Source: Oryzomonas sagensis | Lineage (GTDB): Bacteria > Desulfobacterota > Desulfuromonadia > Geobacterales > Pseudopelobacteraceae | NCBI RefSeq assembly: GCF_008802355.1 | Contig: NZ_VZRA01000003.1 | Span: 1-52,185 of the forward strand | Direction of reading: 5' to 3' | Length of the DNA: 52,185 nt | Shown here: in pieces, positions 31,942 through 40,812 of the stretch | Layout: every line of letters starts with the position of its first letter | Position numbering within the stretch: the stretch's first letter is position 1 | The notes under the pieces: generated by a model | Told to the model about the DNA's origin: nothing | Database searches by the model: none | Seen by the model: the letters and a program-made list of their open reading frames with translations, nothing else | Program-made: the position numbers and the translations under genes

Positions 31942-33660
31942 ATGCAGTCGTACCGGCGGAAAAAAATCGGCACGATCCTTATCGAACGCGGTGCGCTCGC
32001 AGCGGATCAACTGCCGGTCGTGCTCGATAAATTGACTACCAGCAAGCTGCGTTTCGGAGAGATTTGCCTCCAGGAGGGGCTGATCAGCGACGACGACCTG
32101 GCCCATGCCCTGGCCGAGCAGTTCAATCTGGACTACGTCGATCTGGCCAGCTTCAAACCGGATGAGGAGTTGCTCAATTCGCTGCCGCCCGATGCCCTCT
32201 ACCGTTTCCGCTTTGTGCCGTTGGAAATGACCGAGGACTTCATGGTGGTGGCCGTTGCCGACCCCACGGACGTGGTGAAGCTGGATGAGCTCGAACTCCT
32301 GTTCGATCGTCCCCTGCAACTCCGCGTTGCCGCTGAATCTGCCGTCGCAGTCCTTGCCAAGGCGGGAGAGGGGACGCGCCGGGTGCTTCGCGAGGTCTCG
32401 GAAGACTTCATGCTGCAGTTGGTCAAGGAGACCGACCGGGGCGAAGAGGTCCTGTCGGTGGAGAGCATCTCCGAAGACACAAGCCCGATCATCAAACTGG
32501 TCAACAGCACCATTCTTGACGCCCTTAACCGCCGGGCCAGCGATATTCACATCGAAACCGGCCACGACGGCGTTGAGATAAAGTACCGCATCGACGGCGT
32601 CCTCTACCGGGCCAATGACCCCATCGACCTGCATTTCCAGGGGCCGATCATTTCGCGCCTCAAGGTCATGAGCGAACTGGATATCTCCGAGCGGCGCATC
32701 CCCCAGGATGGACGCTTCAAGATCCGTTTCAGCGAGAAGTCCATCGATTTCCGCGTTTCCATCATGCCGAGCGCCCTGGGGGAGGATGCGGTTATCCGTA
32801 TCCTGGACAAGGAGAGCATCGCCAGCGACATGAAAGGACTGTCCCTGGAAAATCTCGGGGTATGCGAACGGGAGATCAAACGGCTGCGCAGAAAGATCCG
32901 CGAACCGTACGGCATGGTGCTGGTGACCGGTCCCACCGGTTCGGGCAAGACCACCACCCTGTATGCGGCCCTGACCGAGATCCATACGGGCGAGGACAAG
33001 ATCATCACTATCGAGGACCCGGTGGAGTACATGCTGCGCGGCGTGCTCCAGATTCCGGTCAACGAGAAGAAGGGGCTCACCTTTGCCAAGGGGCTGCGCT
33101 CCATCCTGCGTCACGACCCGGACAAGATCATGGTCGGCGAGATCCGGGATTCGGAAACCGCCCAGATCGCCGTGCAATCCGCGTTGACCGGCCACCTGGT
33201 TTTCACCACGGTGCACGCCAACAACGCCTTTGACGTAATCGGCCGTTTCATCCACATGGGGATAGATCCCTACAACTTCGTCTCCTGTCTCAACTGTGTC
33301 ATGGCGCAGCGCCTGGTGCGGCGGGTCTGCATGAAATGCCGCCGACCGGTGCGGTACACCGACGACGAGTTGCGGGAGGCACGGGTCGACCCGGAGTGCA
33401 CGCGCAATGCCGTCCTGTACGAGGCGGTGGGGTGCGAGGAGTGCAACGGGACCGGGTACCGGGGACGCACTGCCATTGTGGAACTTCTTGAATTCAATGA
33501 TGAGATCAGGGACCTGATCATCGCCCGGGTGCCGGCAACCCAACTCAAGCAGGCCGCCCACGCAGCAGGGGTGGTTTTTCTGCGGGAGGCCGCCGTTGAA
33601 AAGCTGCTTGCCGGAGAAACGACGCTCAAGGAAGTCAACCGCGTTACTTTTGTGGAATGA
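31942..33660 (+). CDS. gspE: Type II secretion/pilus assembly ATPase
   Basis: The 572-residue ATPase has an N-terminal MshEN-like domain (GTILIERGALAADQLPVVLD, LRFGEICLQEGLISDDDLAHAL, the latter typical of cyclic di-GMP-binding N-domains). A central domain follows, then the catalytic region with Walker A GPTGSGKTTTLYAAL starting near residue 330, the Asp box ITIEDPVEYML, Walker B DPDKIMVGEIRDSETAQIA, and the His box LTGHLVFTTVHANNAF. A tetra-cysteine zinc motif follows (CMKCRRP near 463 and CEECNGTGYRGR near 497), diagnostic of GspE/PilB rather than PilT. TAGGAG precedes the ATG. Confidence 0.94.
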   Translation: MQSYRRKKIGTILIERGALAADQLPVVLDKLTTSKLRFGEICLQEGLISDDDLAHALAEQFNLDYVDLASFKPDEELLNSLPPDALYRFRFVPLEMTEDFMVVAVADPTDVVKLDELELLFDRPLQLRVAAESAVAVLAKAGEGTRRVLREVSEDFMLQLVKETDRGEEVLSVESISEDTSPIIKLVNSTILDALNRRASDIHIETGHDGVEIKYRIDGVLYRANDPIDLHFQGPIISRLKVMSELDISERRIPQDGRFKIRFSEKSIDFRVSIMPSALGEDAVIRILDKESIASDMKGLSLENLGVCEREIKRLRRKIREPYGMVLVTGPTGSGKTTTLYAALTEIHTGEDKIITIEDPVEYMLRGVLQIPVNEKKGLTFAKGLRSILRHDPDKIMVGEIRDSETAQIAVQSALTGHLVFTTVHANNAFDVIGRFIHMGIDPYNFVSCLNCVMAQRLVRRVCMKCRRPVRYTDDELREARVDPECTRNAVLYEAVGCEECNGTGYRGRTAIVELLEFNDEIRDLIIARVPATQLKQAAHAAGVVFLREAAVEKLLAGETTLKEVNRVTFVE

Positions 33661-33679
33661 TGGGGATGGATTGACCACT

Positions 33680-34606
33680 ATGCTGCTTGCCAAAACCTCA
33701 CTCGGAGCCGAAATAAGCCCAACCGGCGTGGCCTTTGCCCTTTTGGGGGGCACCGCTTCTGCACCGCGCCTGGAGAGGGCCGCCTTTGCGCCTTTGGCGG
33801 CTGGCACCGTGCGCAGTTCGTTGCGTGAAGCGAATATTCTCGATCCGCAGGCCTTTGTCGATCGTTTCCAAAGCGCCCACAACCTGCTGCTGCACCGTTC
33901 CAAACGCCTTTCCCTCACCCTGCCGGACTCGGTCGGCCGTATCATGCTGCTGGATATGGAAGGGCGCTTCAAAAACCGGGCCGAAGGCCTGGATATGATC
34001 CGCTGGAAGCTGAAGAAAAACCTCCCGTTCGACGCCGCCGATGCTCATCTGGATTACCAGGTGCTGAAGATCCGCGAGAACGGCGATATGGCCCTGCTGG
34101 TGGCCCTGGTTTCCCGTACGGTCATCGGGCAATACGAGGACGTGCTGGCAACGGCGGGGTTCACGCCGGCACGGATCGATTTCAACAGCTTCAACCTCTA
34201 TCGGGCCTTTGATCGACGTCTGGGCCTGTTGGACGACTGTATCCTGATCTTTTTCTACAACCACGCCCTCGGCATCATGGCCTATCACAACGACATACCC
34301 GAGTTTATCCGGGTGAAAGAGCTTGCCGGCACGCCGGCCGTGGATAACCGCGTGTTCATGGAGATCAATAACTCGCTCTTGGTCTATCGCGAACGTTTTC
34401 CCGAACTGAATACGGCCAATGTGTTCTGTTGCGCCCCTCCCGATGCGGCTCACGCCTTCTGCGAGATGGTCGCCGAAGCAGCGGGGGCGGAAGCCGCGCT
34501 GCTGGAGACCAAAACCGCCGTAACGCCCGGCGATGAGGCGCCGGGGGACCAGGAATCGCTCTTTCTCTTTTCAGCCGCCATCGGCGCCGCCCTGAGGAGT
34601 CTGTGA
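33680..34606 (+). CDS. pilM: PilM/GspL-like actin-fold assembly protein
   Basis: The 308-residue protein has an actin-like ATPase fold pattern as in PilM and GspL cytoplasmic domains: LAKTSLGAEISPTGVAFALL at the start, RSKRLSLTLPDSVGRIMLLD, DMIRWKLKKNLPFDAADAHL, VALVSRTVIGQYEDVLATAG and DDCILIFFYNHALGIMAYHN. It has no membrane helix, so it is PilM-like; the membrane partner is the next gene. A TTG at 33671 is an alternative start, with GGGG six bases before it. The stop overlaps the next ATG (TGATG). Confidence 0.82.
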   Translation: MLLAKTSLGAEISPTGVAFALLGGTASAPRLERAAFAPLAAGTVRSSLREANILDPQAFVDRFQSAHNLLLHRSKRLSLTLPDSVGRIMLLDMEGRFKNRAEGLDMIRWKLKKNLPFDAADAHLDYQVLKIRENGDMALLVALVSRTVIGQYEDVLATAGFTPARIDFNSFNLYRAFDRRLGLLDDCILIFFYNHALGIMAYHNDIPEFIRVKELAGTPAVDNRVFMEINNSLLVYRERFPELNTANVFCCAPPDAAHAFCEMVAEAAGAEAALLETKTAVTPGDEAPGDQESLFLFSAAIGAALRSL

Positions 34607-35145
34607 TGCGCTTTACCATCAACCTGGCCACCAGAACCTATGTGGATCAGCGGCTGATAAGCCAGGTCTGTTACGCCGCCCTGGCCCTGTTTGCCATCGT
34701 GTTGGCGTGGAATGTGGTGGTTGCATTCAGCAATTACGGGGAGTTGCAGCGTCTGAAAGCGGACATTGCCACCTACGAGGGGCGCCTGAACAGCCGGCCC
34801 AAGGACATCCCGGAACGGGATTATACCCGGCTGCTGGCGGATATCACCTTTTTCAACGGCGTGTTGGAACGCAAAGCCTTTAGCTGGCTGGGGCTCCTGG
34901 ACCAGGTGGAGGATGCCACGCCCGAAGGCGTCGCATTGACGTCCCTGACCCTTGACACGAAAACCGGTGAAATGAAGATCGAAGCCCTGGCGCACTCTTT
35001 TGCCAACGTTCGTGCCTCTATGGAGAAATTCGAAGGATCGAGGGCCTTTACCAGAACGCTGCTCTTGTCCCATCACGATGTTTCAATGGGCGAAAAGACC
35101 CGCGGCGTTCAATTTTCCCTTTCATGCAGGATGGCGCCGAAATGA
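34606..35145 (+). CDS. pilN: PilN-like inner-membrane assembly protein
   Basis: The 179-residue protein begins with TINLATRTYVDQR, as PilN proteins do, followed by a membrane helix near residues 18-40 (ISQVCYAALALFAIVLAWNVVV). A periplasmic coiled segment (GELQRLKADIATYEGRLNS) and a ferredoxin-like domain (GVALTSLTLDTKTGEMKIEA) follow. The N-terminal stretch should bind the PilM-like protein. GAGGAG lies seven bases before the ATG, and the stop overlaps the next gene as ATGA. Confidence 0.8.
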   Translation: MRFTINLATRTYVDQRLISQVCYAALALFAIVLAWNVVVAFSNYGELQRLKADIATYEGRLNSRPKDIPERDYTRLLADITFFNGVLERKAFSWLGLLDQVEDATPEGVALTSLTLDTKTGEMKIEALAHSFANVRASMEKFEGSRAFTRTLLLSHHDVSMGEKTRGVQFSLSCRMAPK

Positions 35146-35690
35146 ACCAGATGATCCTGGAAATAGTCGGCCAGAGGCGGCGTATCCTTGTGGCGCTCCT
35201 GGTGCTTTTGCTGCTCAATATCGCCGTGCTTGCGGTTTTAAAGGGGTATCTGGCATCCGGCATCAGCGATGCCCAGACCAAGTGGGACGACCTGCGGCGT
35301 CGCGTAGCGGTTGCCGGGCAGAACGACGCTTCGGTGATTTATCGGCGGGGCAAGGCCGACCTTGTGCAGTTGCAGACCCGCATTCCCCGCAAAAACGAGT
35401 TTCCCCGGTTATTGGGAGGAATCTTCGACACAGCGGCTTCCGACAGTGTGAAGGTCGTATCGGTCACCTACAAACCCGCATTGGTAAAGGACAATACGGC
35501 GCTCCTGTCCTATGATATCTCCCTGTCCGTTGGCGGCCGTTACGCCGCAGTTAAGAATTTTCTGGCTGACATGCAGAAGCAGAGCGAATTGGTCGTCATC
35601 AACAACATGGCCATGGCAAACAGTGACCCGTATGAGGAAAACGTCGTTATGAGCCTTCATCTGACGGTGTATCTCCGGGAGGCTCCATGA
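35142..35690 (+). CDS. pilO: PilO-like inner-membrane assembly protein
   Basis: The 182-residue protein starts at the ATG overlapping the previous stop. It has a short cytoplasmic N-terminus, a membrane helix near residues 15-37 (LVALLVLLLLNIAVLAVL), a coiled linker, and a compact periplasmic domain (KVVSVTYKPALVKDNTALLS, YAAVKNFLADMQKQSELVVI), as in PilO/GspM proteins. PilN and PilO form heterodimers that link the cytoplasmic ring to the secretin. The stop overlaps the following ATG (35687). Confidence 0.78.
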   Translation: MNQMILEIVGQRRRILVALLVLLLLNIAVLAVLKGYLASGISDAQTKWDDLRRRVAVAGQNDASVIYRRGKADLVQLQTRIPRKNEFPRLLGGIFDTAASDSVKVVSVTYKPALVKDNTALLSYDISLSVGGRYAAVKNFLADMQKQSELVVINNMAMANSDPYEENVVMSLHLTVYLREAP

Positions 35691-36334
35691 ACCGACAGCG
35701 ATTGATTCTGTTCATCCTGCTGGTTGCGCTGGCTGTTGCCGTGATCTGGAGTTTCTGGGCCACGCCCCGCCCCAAAGTGGCACCTCCCGTGAAAAACGCT
35801 CCCGGCCAGCGCGGCGCCTCCGCCAGGGACGCATCGGGCCGCACCGCGCCGGCACCGGCCCCGCCGAGCGACAGCCGCATCGTGAGGCTGGATCTGCTGG
35901 GCCGCGGGCAGGAGGTGTTCAAGGGGTATCGCCGCGATATCTTCAGGCCGATATTTGTCGATGAGCTCAAGAACATGCAAAACAAGGCTGCGGCGCTTAA
36001 GCTGGTCAAGCCGCCTCCCTTGCCGCCCCTGCCGCCTCCCCCCCCGCCGCCAAGGATCGTTCCGACCCTGACGCCCGCGGAGGAGCAGGCCCAACAGAAC
36101 CGGCTCGAATTGGCCCGATTCATTTTCAAGGGGTTTCTCAGCAAGGACCAGCAAAAGACCATTTTTTTATCCAAGGACGGCGCCATATTGCTGGTGAAAA
36201 AAGGCGATGTCTTCGAGAAACGGTACCGGGCCGCGTCGATTACCAGCAAGACTTTGACGATTCAGGTTACGGATACCGGTGAAGAGATCATCATACCGCT
36301 TATGGAGAACCTTTCACTCAAAGCAGTGCCTTGA
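35687..36334 (+). CDS. PilP/GspC-like periplasmic connector protein
   Basis: The 215-residue protein has an N-terminal membrane helix (LILFILLVALAVAVIWSFWA), a linker, and a Pro-rich stretch near residues 103-125 with a run of prolines. A C-terminal beta domain follows (FIFKGFLSKDQQKTIFLSKD, ILLVKKGDVFEKRYRAASIT, LTIQVTDTGEEIIIPL) resembling the homology region of PilP and GspC, which contacts the secretin N domains. The usual PilP lipobox is absent; it is anchored by a helix instead, more like GspC. It lies between the PilO-like gene and the secretin, as expected. Confidence 0.75.
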   Translation: MNRQRLILFILLVALAVAVIWSFWATPRPKVAPPVKNAPGQRGASARDASGRTAPAPAPPSDSRIVRLDLLGRGQEVFKGYRRDIFRPIFVDELKNMQNKAAALKLVKPPPLPPLPPPPPPPRIVPTLTPAEEQAQQNRLELARFIFKGFLSKDQQKTIFLSKDGAILLVKKGDVFEKRYRAASITSKTLTIQVTDTGEEIIIPLMENLSLKAVP

Positions 36335-36367
36335 CGTTTGAACACAGTCCCAGAGGAGACGCTACGG

Positions 36368-39037
36368 ATGCGCTATCTGATTCATCTGAACATACTCTGC
36401 CTGCTTGGTGCGGTTGTCTCGCTGTCCGGTTGCACGGGAGGACGCCAGGCTTTCAGTACGGGCGAAAGATTCGAGACCGAGGGCAGATACGAAGAGGCCA
36501 TGTACAGCTATGCCGAGGCCTTTCGCAAAGAGCCCGAGGTCGGCGAATACCGGGTGCGTTTTCTCAGCGCTCGTCAAAAGGCCGCCGAAAAGCATTACAA
36601 AAATGGTCTTGAGCAAAGCGCCAGGGGGGACTATGCCGCTGCACTGGAAGCGTTCCAGAGCGCCTACGGACTTGATCCCGGCCAGGCCGTGTACAAACAG
36701 CAGGCTGAAGCGGCCGGCCGCATGAAGGAGGCCCAAGCTGCCTTCCTGGAAGGGGTGGACTTTGAAAAGTCCAACAAGTTCAAGGAGGCCAGCCGCGCTT
36801 TTACCCAAGCTGTGTCGTTGCGCCCCGACAACAAGGAGTATCAGGCCGCTCTGCGGCGTGTTGCCGGCATGCGCAAGAACAAGCTCGAAGGCTTTGAGCT
36901 GAGCCTCAAATCAGCCAAGCCGATCACGCTCAAGTTCAAGGATGCCAAGATCAAGGATGTCTTCAGCATCCTCACCCGGCTTTCCGGCATCAATTTTGTG
37001 TTCGACGATGGGGTGAAGGATCAGAACATCACTATCTACATTGAAAATGGGACCTTTCAGCAGGCCCTGGACCTTCTGACCAACATGTTCAAGCTGGGCC
37101 GCAAGGTGCTGAACGAAAGTACGGTGATCATCTATCCCAAACAGCCGGACAAGGTTAAACAGTACGAGGAGATGGAGGTGCGTACCTTCCACCTCAACTA
37201 CCTGGAAGCCAAGAAGGCGATCAACCTGATCCGGGGCATGATACAGGTGCGCAAGATTCAGGTCAATGAGGACGCCAATTCGATCATTGTCCGGGATACC
37301 AAGGATGTTGTCGATGTGGTGGACAAAATCCTGGACGCCCACGATGTCCCCGAGCCTGAAGTCGTGCTCGATGTGGAGGTGGTGGAGCTCAACGATTCGA
37401 ACACGGAAAACGTGGGGCTCCTGCTGAACTCCTACAACGTACAGTTGGGGGGCTTTGCGCCGGACGGCACGGCGCTCTCTTCGAGTCTTGCAACGACAAC
37501 GTCGGCATCGACATCAACCACATCGTCGACCTCGTCTTCGTCAACCATCAGCAGCCTGATCCGCGCTTTTTCCATCAAGGGGTATGGCGGCTACGTGACG
37601 GTGCCCAATGCCACCTACAATTTCGGCAAGACACTGACCAAGGGCGAAGTGCTGTCCAACCCCAAGGTCAGGGTCAAAAACAAGGAAAAATCCAAGTTCA
37701 CGGTCGGTACGAGGGTGCCGATCACCACTACGACCACCACCAATTCCACGACCAGCGTCAACGTCCAGTACGTGGATGTGGGGGTCAAGGTGAATGCCGA
37801 GCCGACCATCCAGCTCAATAATGAAGTTACCATAAAGCTGTCCCTCGAAGTAAGCTCGATCCTTTCCACCGAAACCGTGGGTAGTACGGACAGCGCCACC
37901 AAGGTCGTCACCATCGGCACCCGTAACCTTGAAACCGTGCTCAGCCTGAAGGACGGCGAAACCAGCGTCATCGGCGGTTTGATCTCGCGCACGAACAGCG
38001 ACAGCAAGAGCAAGGTCTTCCTGTTGGGGGACCTGCCGCTCATCGGGCCGCTCCTCTCCAACTCCAACGGCAGCAAAGCCAAGACGGAACTGGTGCTGGC
38101 GATCACGCCGCGGCTGATACGCGGGGTGACCGTTCCCCAGGTCGACCTTTCCGCATTCATGTCCGGCAAGGAAGACGATCCATCCTTGGTCAGGCCGTTG
38201 GGAGCCTTCGAAGAGGAACCGGTTTATGCAACGGAGGGGAATGCGTCTGCTGCCCAGGCCGAGGCGGCTACGGAACCGTCGCCAAAGGAAACAAAAGCCA
38301 CTCAGGGCCCCCGGCGCCCCCGGCGTCCCGCCCCCTCGCCATCAGCATTCGTGCCGGCACCGGCACCCGCACCCGCACCCGCGGCACCGGCACCGGCACC
38401 GGCGGCACCGGCGGCGGTAGCTCCGGTCCCGGCAGCAGCGGCAACAACGTTAGAGAAAGAGCGTCTGGCAAAGCAGAAAGCCGATCAGGAACGGATGGCT
38501 GCGGAAAAAAACGAACCGGAACAGGCTGCCGCCAAGCCCGCGCCTGGCGGCGGCGCGTTGCCTGGCGCGGCACCGGCACCGGCACCGGCGGCACCTTTGC
38601 CCCAATCAACATGGGTTTCGGATAAGGGGATGCTTGAGTTTGTCACCCCGTCCAGTATTGCCGTTGGCCAGCAGTTTACGGTGGCAGTCAGGGCGAGCTT
38701 TGTAAAAGATCTGATTAAAGCCCCCTTCGTGCTGGCGTACGATCCGGCAAAACTTGAGTATGTATCGATACTGGAGGGGCCGTTGCTCGGTAGCGATAAC
38801 AAACCGACCTTCTTTTCCGGAGAAGACAACCCGGGAAAAGGTACGGTGACGGTCAGCCTGTCCCGCAAGGTGGAAAACGTTGGGGTGTCGGGAACGGGAA
38901 CGATTGCCAGCCTTACCTTCAAGGCAAAAAAAGCAGGGGCTGCAAGTTTTGTCTTCAGCGACGTCAATTTTGTAGCCGCAGGCGGCAAACCTTATGAGAT
39001 GTTGCCCTTCAGCAGGGTCGTTAATGTCACACGGTAA
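36368..39037 (+). CDS. gspD: Lipoprotein secretin with TPR repeats and C-terminal cohesin-like domain
   Basis: The ATG at 36368 has GAGGAG nine bases upstream and gives 889 residues. A lipoprotein signal ends at LSGCTGG. TPR-like repeats span about 30-170 (YEEAMYSYAEAFRKEPEVGE, AALEAFQSAYGLDPGQA, EASRAFTQAVSLRPDNKEY). N domains follow near 180-340 (ITLKFKDAKIKDVFSILTRL, IRGMIQVRKIQVNEDANSII). The secretin domain spans about 360-600 (GEVLSNPKVRVKNKE, VGTRVPITT, LSLKDGETSVIGGLI, VFLLGDLPLIGPLL, ELVLAITPRLI). A long Ala/Pro linker leads to a cohesin-like domain (IAVGQQFTVAVRASFVKDL, ILEGPLLGSDNKPTFFSGED). The fusion is unusual for a type II secretin and may hold cargo or anchor proteins at the surface. 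Confidence 0.9.
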   Translation: MRYLIHLNILCLLGAVVSLSGCTGGRQAFSTGERFETEGRYEEAMYSYAEAFRKEPEVGEYRVRFLSARQKAAEKHYKNGLEQSARGDYAAALEAFQSAYGLDPGQAVYKQQAEAAGRMKEAQAAFLEGVDFEKSNKFKEASRAFTQAVSLRPDNKEYQAALRRVAGMRKNKLEGFELSLKSAKPITLKFKDAKIKDVFSILTRLSGINFVFDDGVKDQNITIYIENGTFQQALDLLTNMFKLGRKVLNESTVIIYPKQPDKVKQYEEMEVRTFHLNYLEAKKAINLIRGMIQVRKIQVNEDANSIIVRDTKDVVDVVDKILDAHDVPEPEVVLDVEVVELNDSNTENVGLLLNSYNVQLGGFAPDGTALSSSLATTTSASTSTTSSTSSSSTISSLIRAFSIKGYGGYVTVPNATYNFGKTLTKGEVLSNPKVRVKNKEKSKFTVGTRVPITTTTTTNSTTSVNVQYVDVGVKVNAEPTIQLNNEVTIKLSLEVSSILSTETVGSTDSATKVVTIGTRNLETVLSLKDGETSVIGGLISRTNSDSKSKVFLLGDLPLIGPLLSNSNGSKAKTELVLAITPRLIRGVTVPQVDLSAFMSGKEDDPSLVRPLGAFEEEPVYATEGNASAAQAEAATEPSPKETKATQGPRRPRRPAPSPSAFVPAPAPAPAPAAPAPAPAAPAAVAPVPAAAATTLEKERLAKQKADQERMAAEKNEPEQAAAKPAPGGGALPGAAPAPAPAAPLPQSTWVSDKGMLEFVTPSSIAVGQQFTVAVRASFVKDLIKAPFVLAYDPAKLEYVSILEGPLLGSDNKPTFFSGEDNPGKGTVTVSLSRKVENVGVSGTGTIASLTFKAKKAGAASFVFSDVNFVAAGGKPYEMLPFSRVVNVTR

Positions 39038-39533
39038 GACAAAGGGCTGGTTGTCAGACCGCAGCGGAGTCAGCCTGGTTGAACTGATCGTGACGATGAC
39101 CATTCTGGCGATACTGGCGTCGGTCATCATGCCGATGATGCAGATGACCGCCGTCAGGACCCGCGAGATTGAGTTGCACCGCAATCTGCGCATCATCCGC
39201 ACCGCCATAGACGACTTTCAGAAGAGTTACAAAAAGGCCGAACTGGAAGGGAAAATTCCCAAATCCCTGGATAAGTCGGGGTGTCCGGAAACGTTGCAGC
39301 AATTGGTGGATGGGTACGATTTCGGCGGCCTGTACCCGACCAAGAAGAAGTTCCTGCGCAGGATACCGCCCGATCCGATGAATCCGCCCCAGCCGGGGAA
39401 AGAGCCCGAGTGGGGCATGCGATCCTATGCCGACAAGCCGGATTCCACCACGTGGGGCGGCGAAGATGTCTACGATGTGTACTCAAAGAGTGAGGGAACG
39501 GCCATTGATGGGACGAAATACAACGAGTGGTGA
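39024..39533 (+). CDS. Type II pseudopilin (GspG-like) 1
   Basis: The ATG at 39024 overlaps the secretin stop and gives 169 residues; an upstream frame start lacks support. The prepilin signature is SGVSLVELIVTMTILAILAS, where the cleavage Gly precedes a hydrophobic helix, with Glu at the fifth position. The body is GspG-like: LRIIRTAIDDFQKSYKKAE, YPTKKKFLRRIPPDPMNP, and a closing DVYDVYSKSEG motif. It is a major pseudopilin candidate of this cluster, encoded next to a second one. Confidence 0.88.
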   Translation: MSHGKTKGWLSDRSGVSLVELIVTMTILAILASVIMPMMQMTAVRTREIELHRNLRIIRTAIDDFQKSYKKAELEGKIPKSLDKSGCPETLQQLVDGYDFGGLYPTKKKFLRRIPPDPMNPPQPGKEPEWGMRSYADKPDSTTWGGEDVYDVYSKSEGTAIDGTKYNEW

Positions 39534-40014
39534 GTGCTGCACACTGCGGTTTCGTACCCGGCCGGCTCCTGGCGGCCTTCCGGGCAACAGCCGCGGCTTT
39601 ACCCTGATCGAGTTGATGATCGTGGTCTCGATCATCGGCATCCTGGCGGCCATTGCCGTGCCCAACTACCAGTGGGGCATCATCAAGACCAAGGAGGCGG
39701 TGCTGCGCGAAAATCTGCACAATTTGCGCAGCGTCATCGACCAGTATTATGCCGATCAGGGGAAGTATCCCGACTCGCTCAGTGACCTGACGGATAAGAA
39801 ACATCAATATATGCGCGAACTCCCCAAGGACCCTTTTACCAAAAAGGATGACTGGCAACCCGAGGCTCCTCCTCTTACCGATACGCCGTCGGTCCCAGGA
39901 GGTGCCACGCCGTTGTCGGGAGGCGGCACCGGAGTCGCCCAGGGCAATGTGTGGGATGTCCACAGCAACTCGGACCTGGTGGGGACCAATGGTATTCCGT
40001 ATCGGGAGTATTGA
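39508..40014 (+). CDS. Type II pseudopilin (GspG-like) 2
   Basis: The ATG at 39508 lies inside the end of the previous gene with GAGGG upstream, giving 168 residues. After a 27-residue leader with basic residues, the signature is GFTLIELMIVVSIIGILAAI, the classic prepilin peptidase site. The mature protein is GspG-like (LRENLHNLRSVIDQYYADQG, YMRELPKDPFTKKDDW) and ends in a GNVWDVHSNSD segment similar to the first pseudopilin. The leader is longer than usual. The two pseudopilins form the last secretion genes before ftsE. Confidence 0.88.
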   Translation: MGRNTTSGECCTLRFRTRPAPGGLPGNSRGFTLIELMIVVSIIGILAAIAVPNYQWGIIKTKEAVLRENLHNLRSVIDQYYADQGKYPDSLSDLTDKKHQYMRELPKDPFTKKDDWQPEAPPLTDTPSVPGGATPLSGGGTGVAQGNVWDVHSNSDLVGTNGIPYREY

Positions 40015-40122
40015 GGGCTCCGGCACACTCCTTCGCCATGCCGTGCCGCGCGTATTGTTTCCCGATGAAATTTAAGTGTCCCCAAATTCTGTTTTTGTTG
40101 AGCTCTACTCCAGGTACTCGAA

Positions 40123-40812
40123 ATGATCCAACTCCATAATGTTTTCCTGGCATACCAAAAGGATGCCACGGCCTTAAACGGCATCAACCTGCGGATCGAA
40201 AAGGGAGAGTTTGTCTTCCTGACCGGCCCCTCCGGGGCAGGGAAGACCACGCTGCTGCGTCTTTTGTACGGTGCCCTCACCCCCACCCGCGGGCAGGTGC
40301 TGATCGACGGCCAGAATGTCTCCCGCATGACCCCGTCCCAAATCCCTTTTCTCCGTCGCAGCGTCGGGGTGGTGTTTCAGGACTTCAAGCTGCTCCCCAA
40401 TCGGACGGTCTTCGAAAACGTCTCCATCACCCTTGAGGTGCTGGGGTGGGGGAGGGCGGATATCGGCAAAAAGGTCATGCATGTGCTGAAACAGATGGGC
40501 ATGGAGTCCAAAATCGCCATGACCCCCCAGCGCCTTTCCGGCGGGGAACAGCAACGGGTGGCCCTGGCGCGGGCCCTGGTGAACGACCCGAAGATTCTCG
40601 TTGCGGACGAACCGACCGGAAATCTCGACGACGCCAACAAGAACCAGATTCTTAACATCTTCAAGGAAGCCAATGTGCGGGGGACGACGGTCGTGGTCGC
40701 CACCCATGACCGTCGGCTTATCGATAATTGCCACAAACGGCTGGTAACCCTCAGCAAGGGAGAGATCGTTGAACAGGTGGAAAAAGAAAGTACCCCCGGC
40801 GAATCAGCCTAA
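40123..40812 (+). CDS. ftsE: Cell division ATP-binding protein FtsE
   Basis: The 229-residue ABC ATPase has Walker [12 protein letters not shown] near residue 36, the Q-loop [20 protein letters not shown], signature [15 protein letters not shown], Walker [13 protein letters not shown] and the switch His in VVATHD. The early segment [20 protein letters not shown] is typical of FtsE. With FtsX it controls peptidoglycan hydrolases at the septum. The gene begins about 110 bases after the second pseudopilin and overlaps ftsX by 44 bases. Confidence 0.95.
   Translation: MIQLHNVFLAYQKDATALNGINLRIEKGEFVFLTGPSGAGKTTLLRLLYGALTPTRGQVLIDGQNVSRMTPSQIPFLRRSVGVVFQDFKLLPNRTVFENVSITLEVLGWGRADIGKKVMHVLKQMGMESKIAMTPQRLSGGEQQRVALARALVNDPKILVADEPTGNLDDANKNQILNIFKEANVRGTTVVVATHDRRLIDNCHKRLVTLSKGEIVEQVEKESTPGESA

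Noticed and set aside
31930-33972. A 680-codon minus-strand frame opposite gspE
   Set aside because: The GspE motifs on the plus strand are unambiguous; the opposite frame has none.
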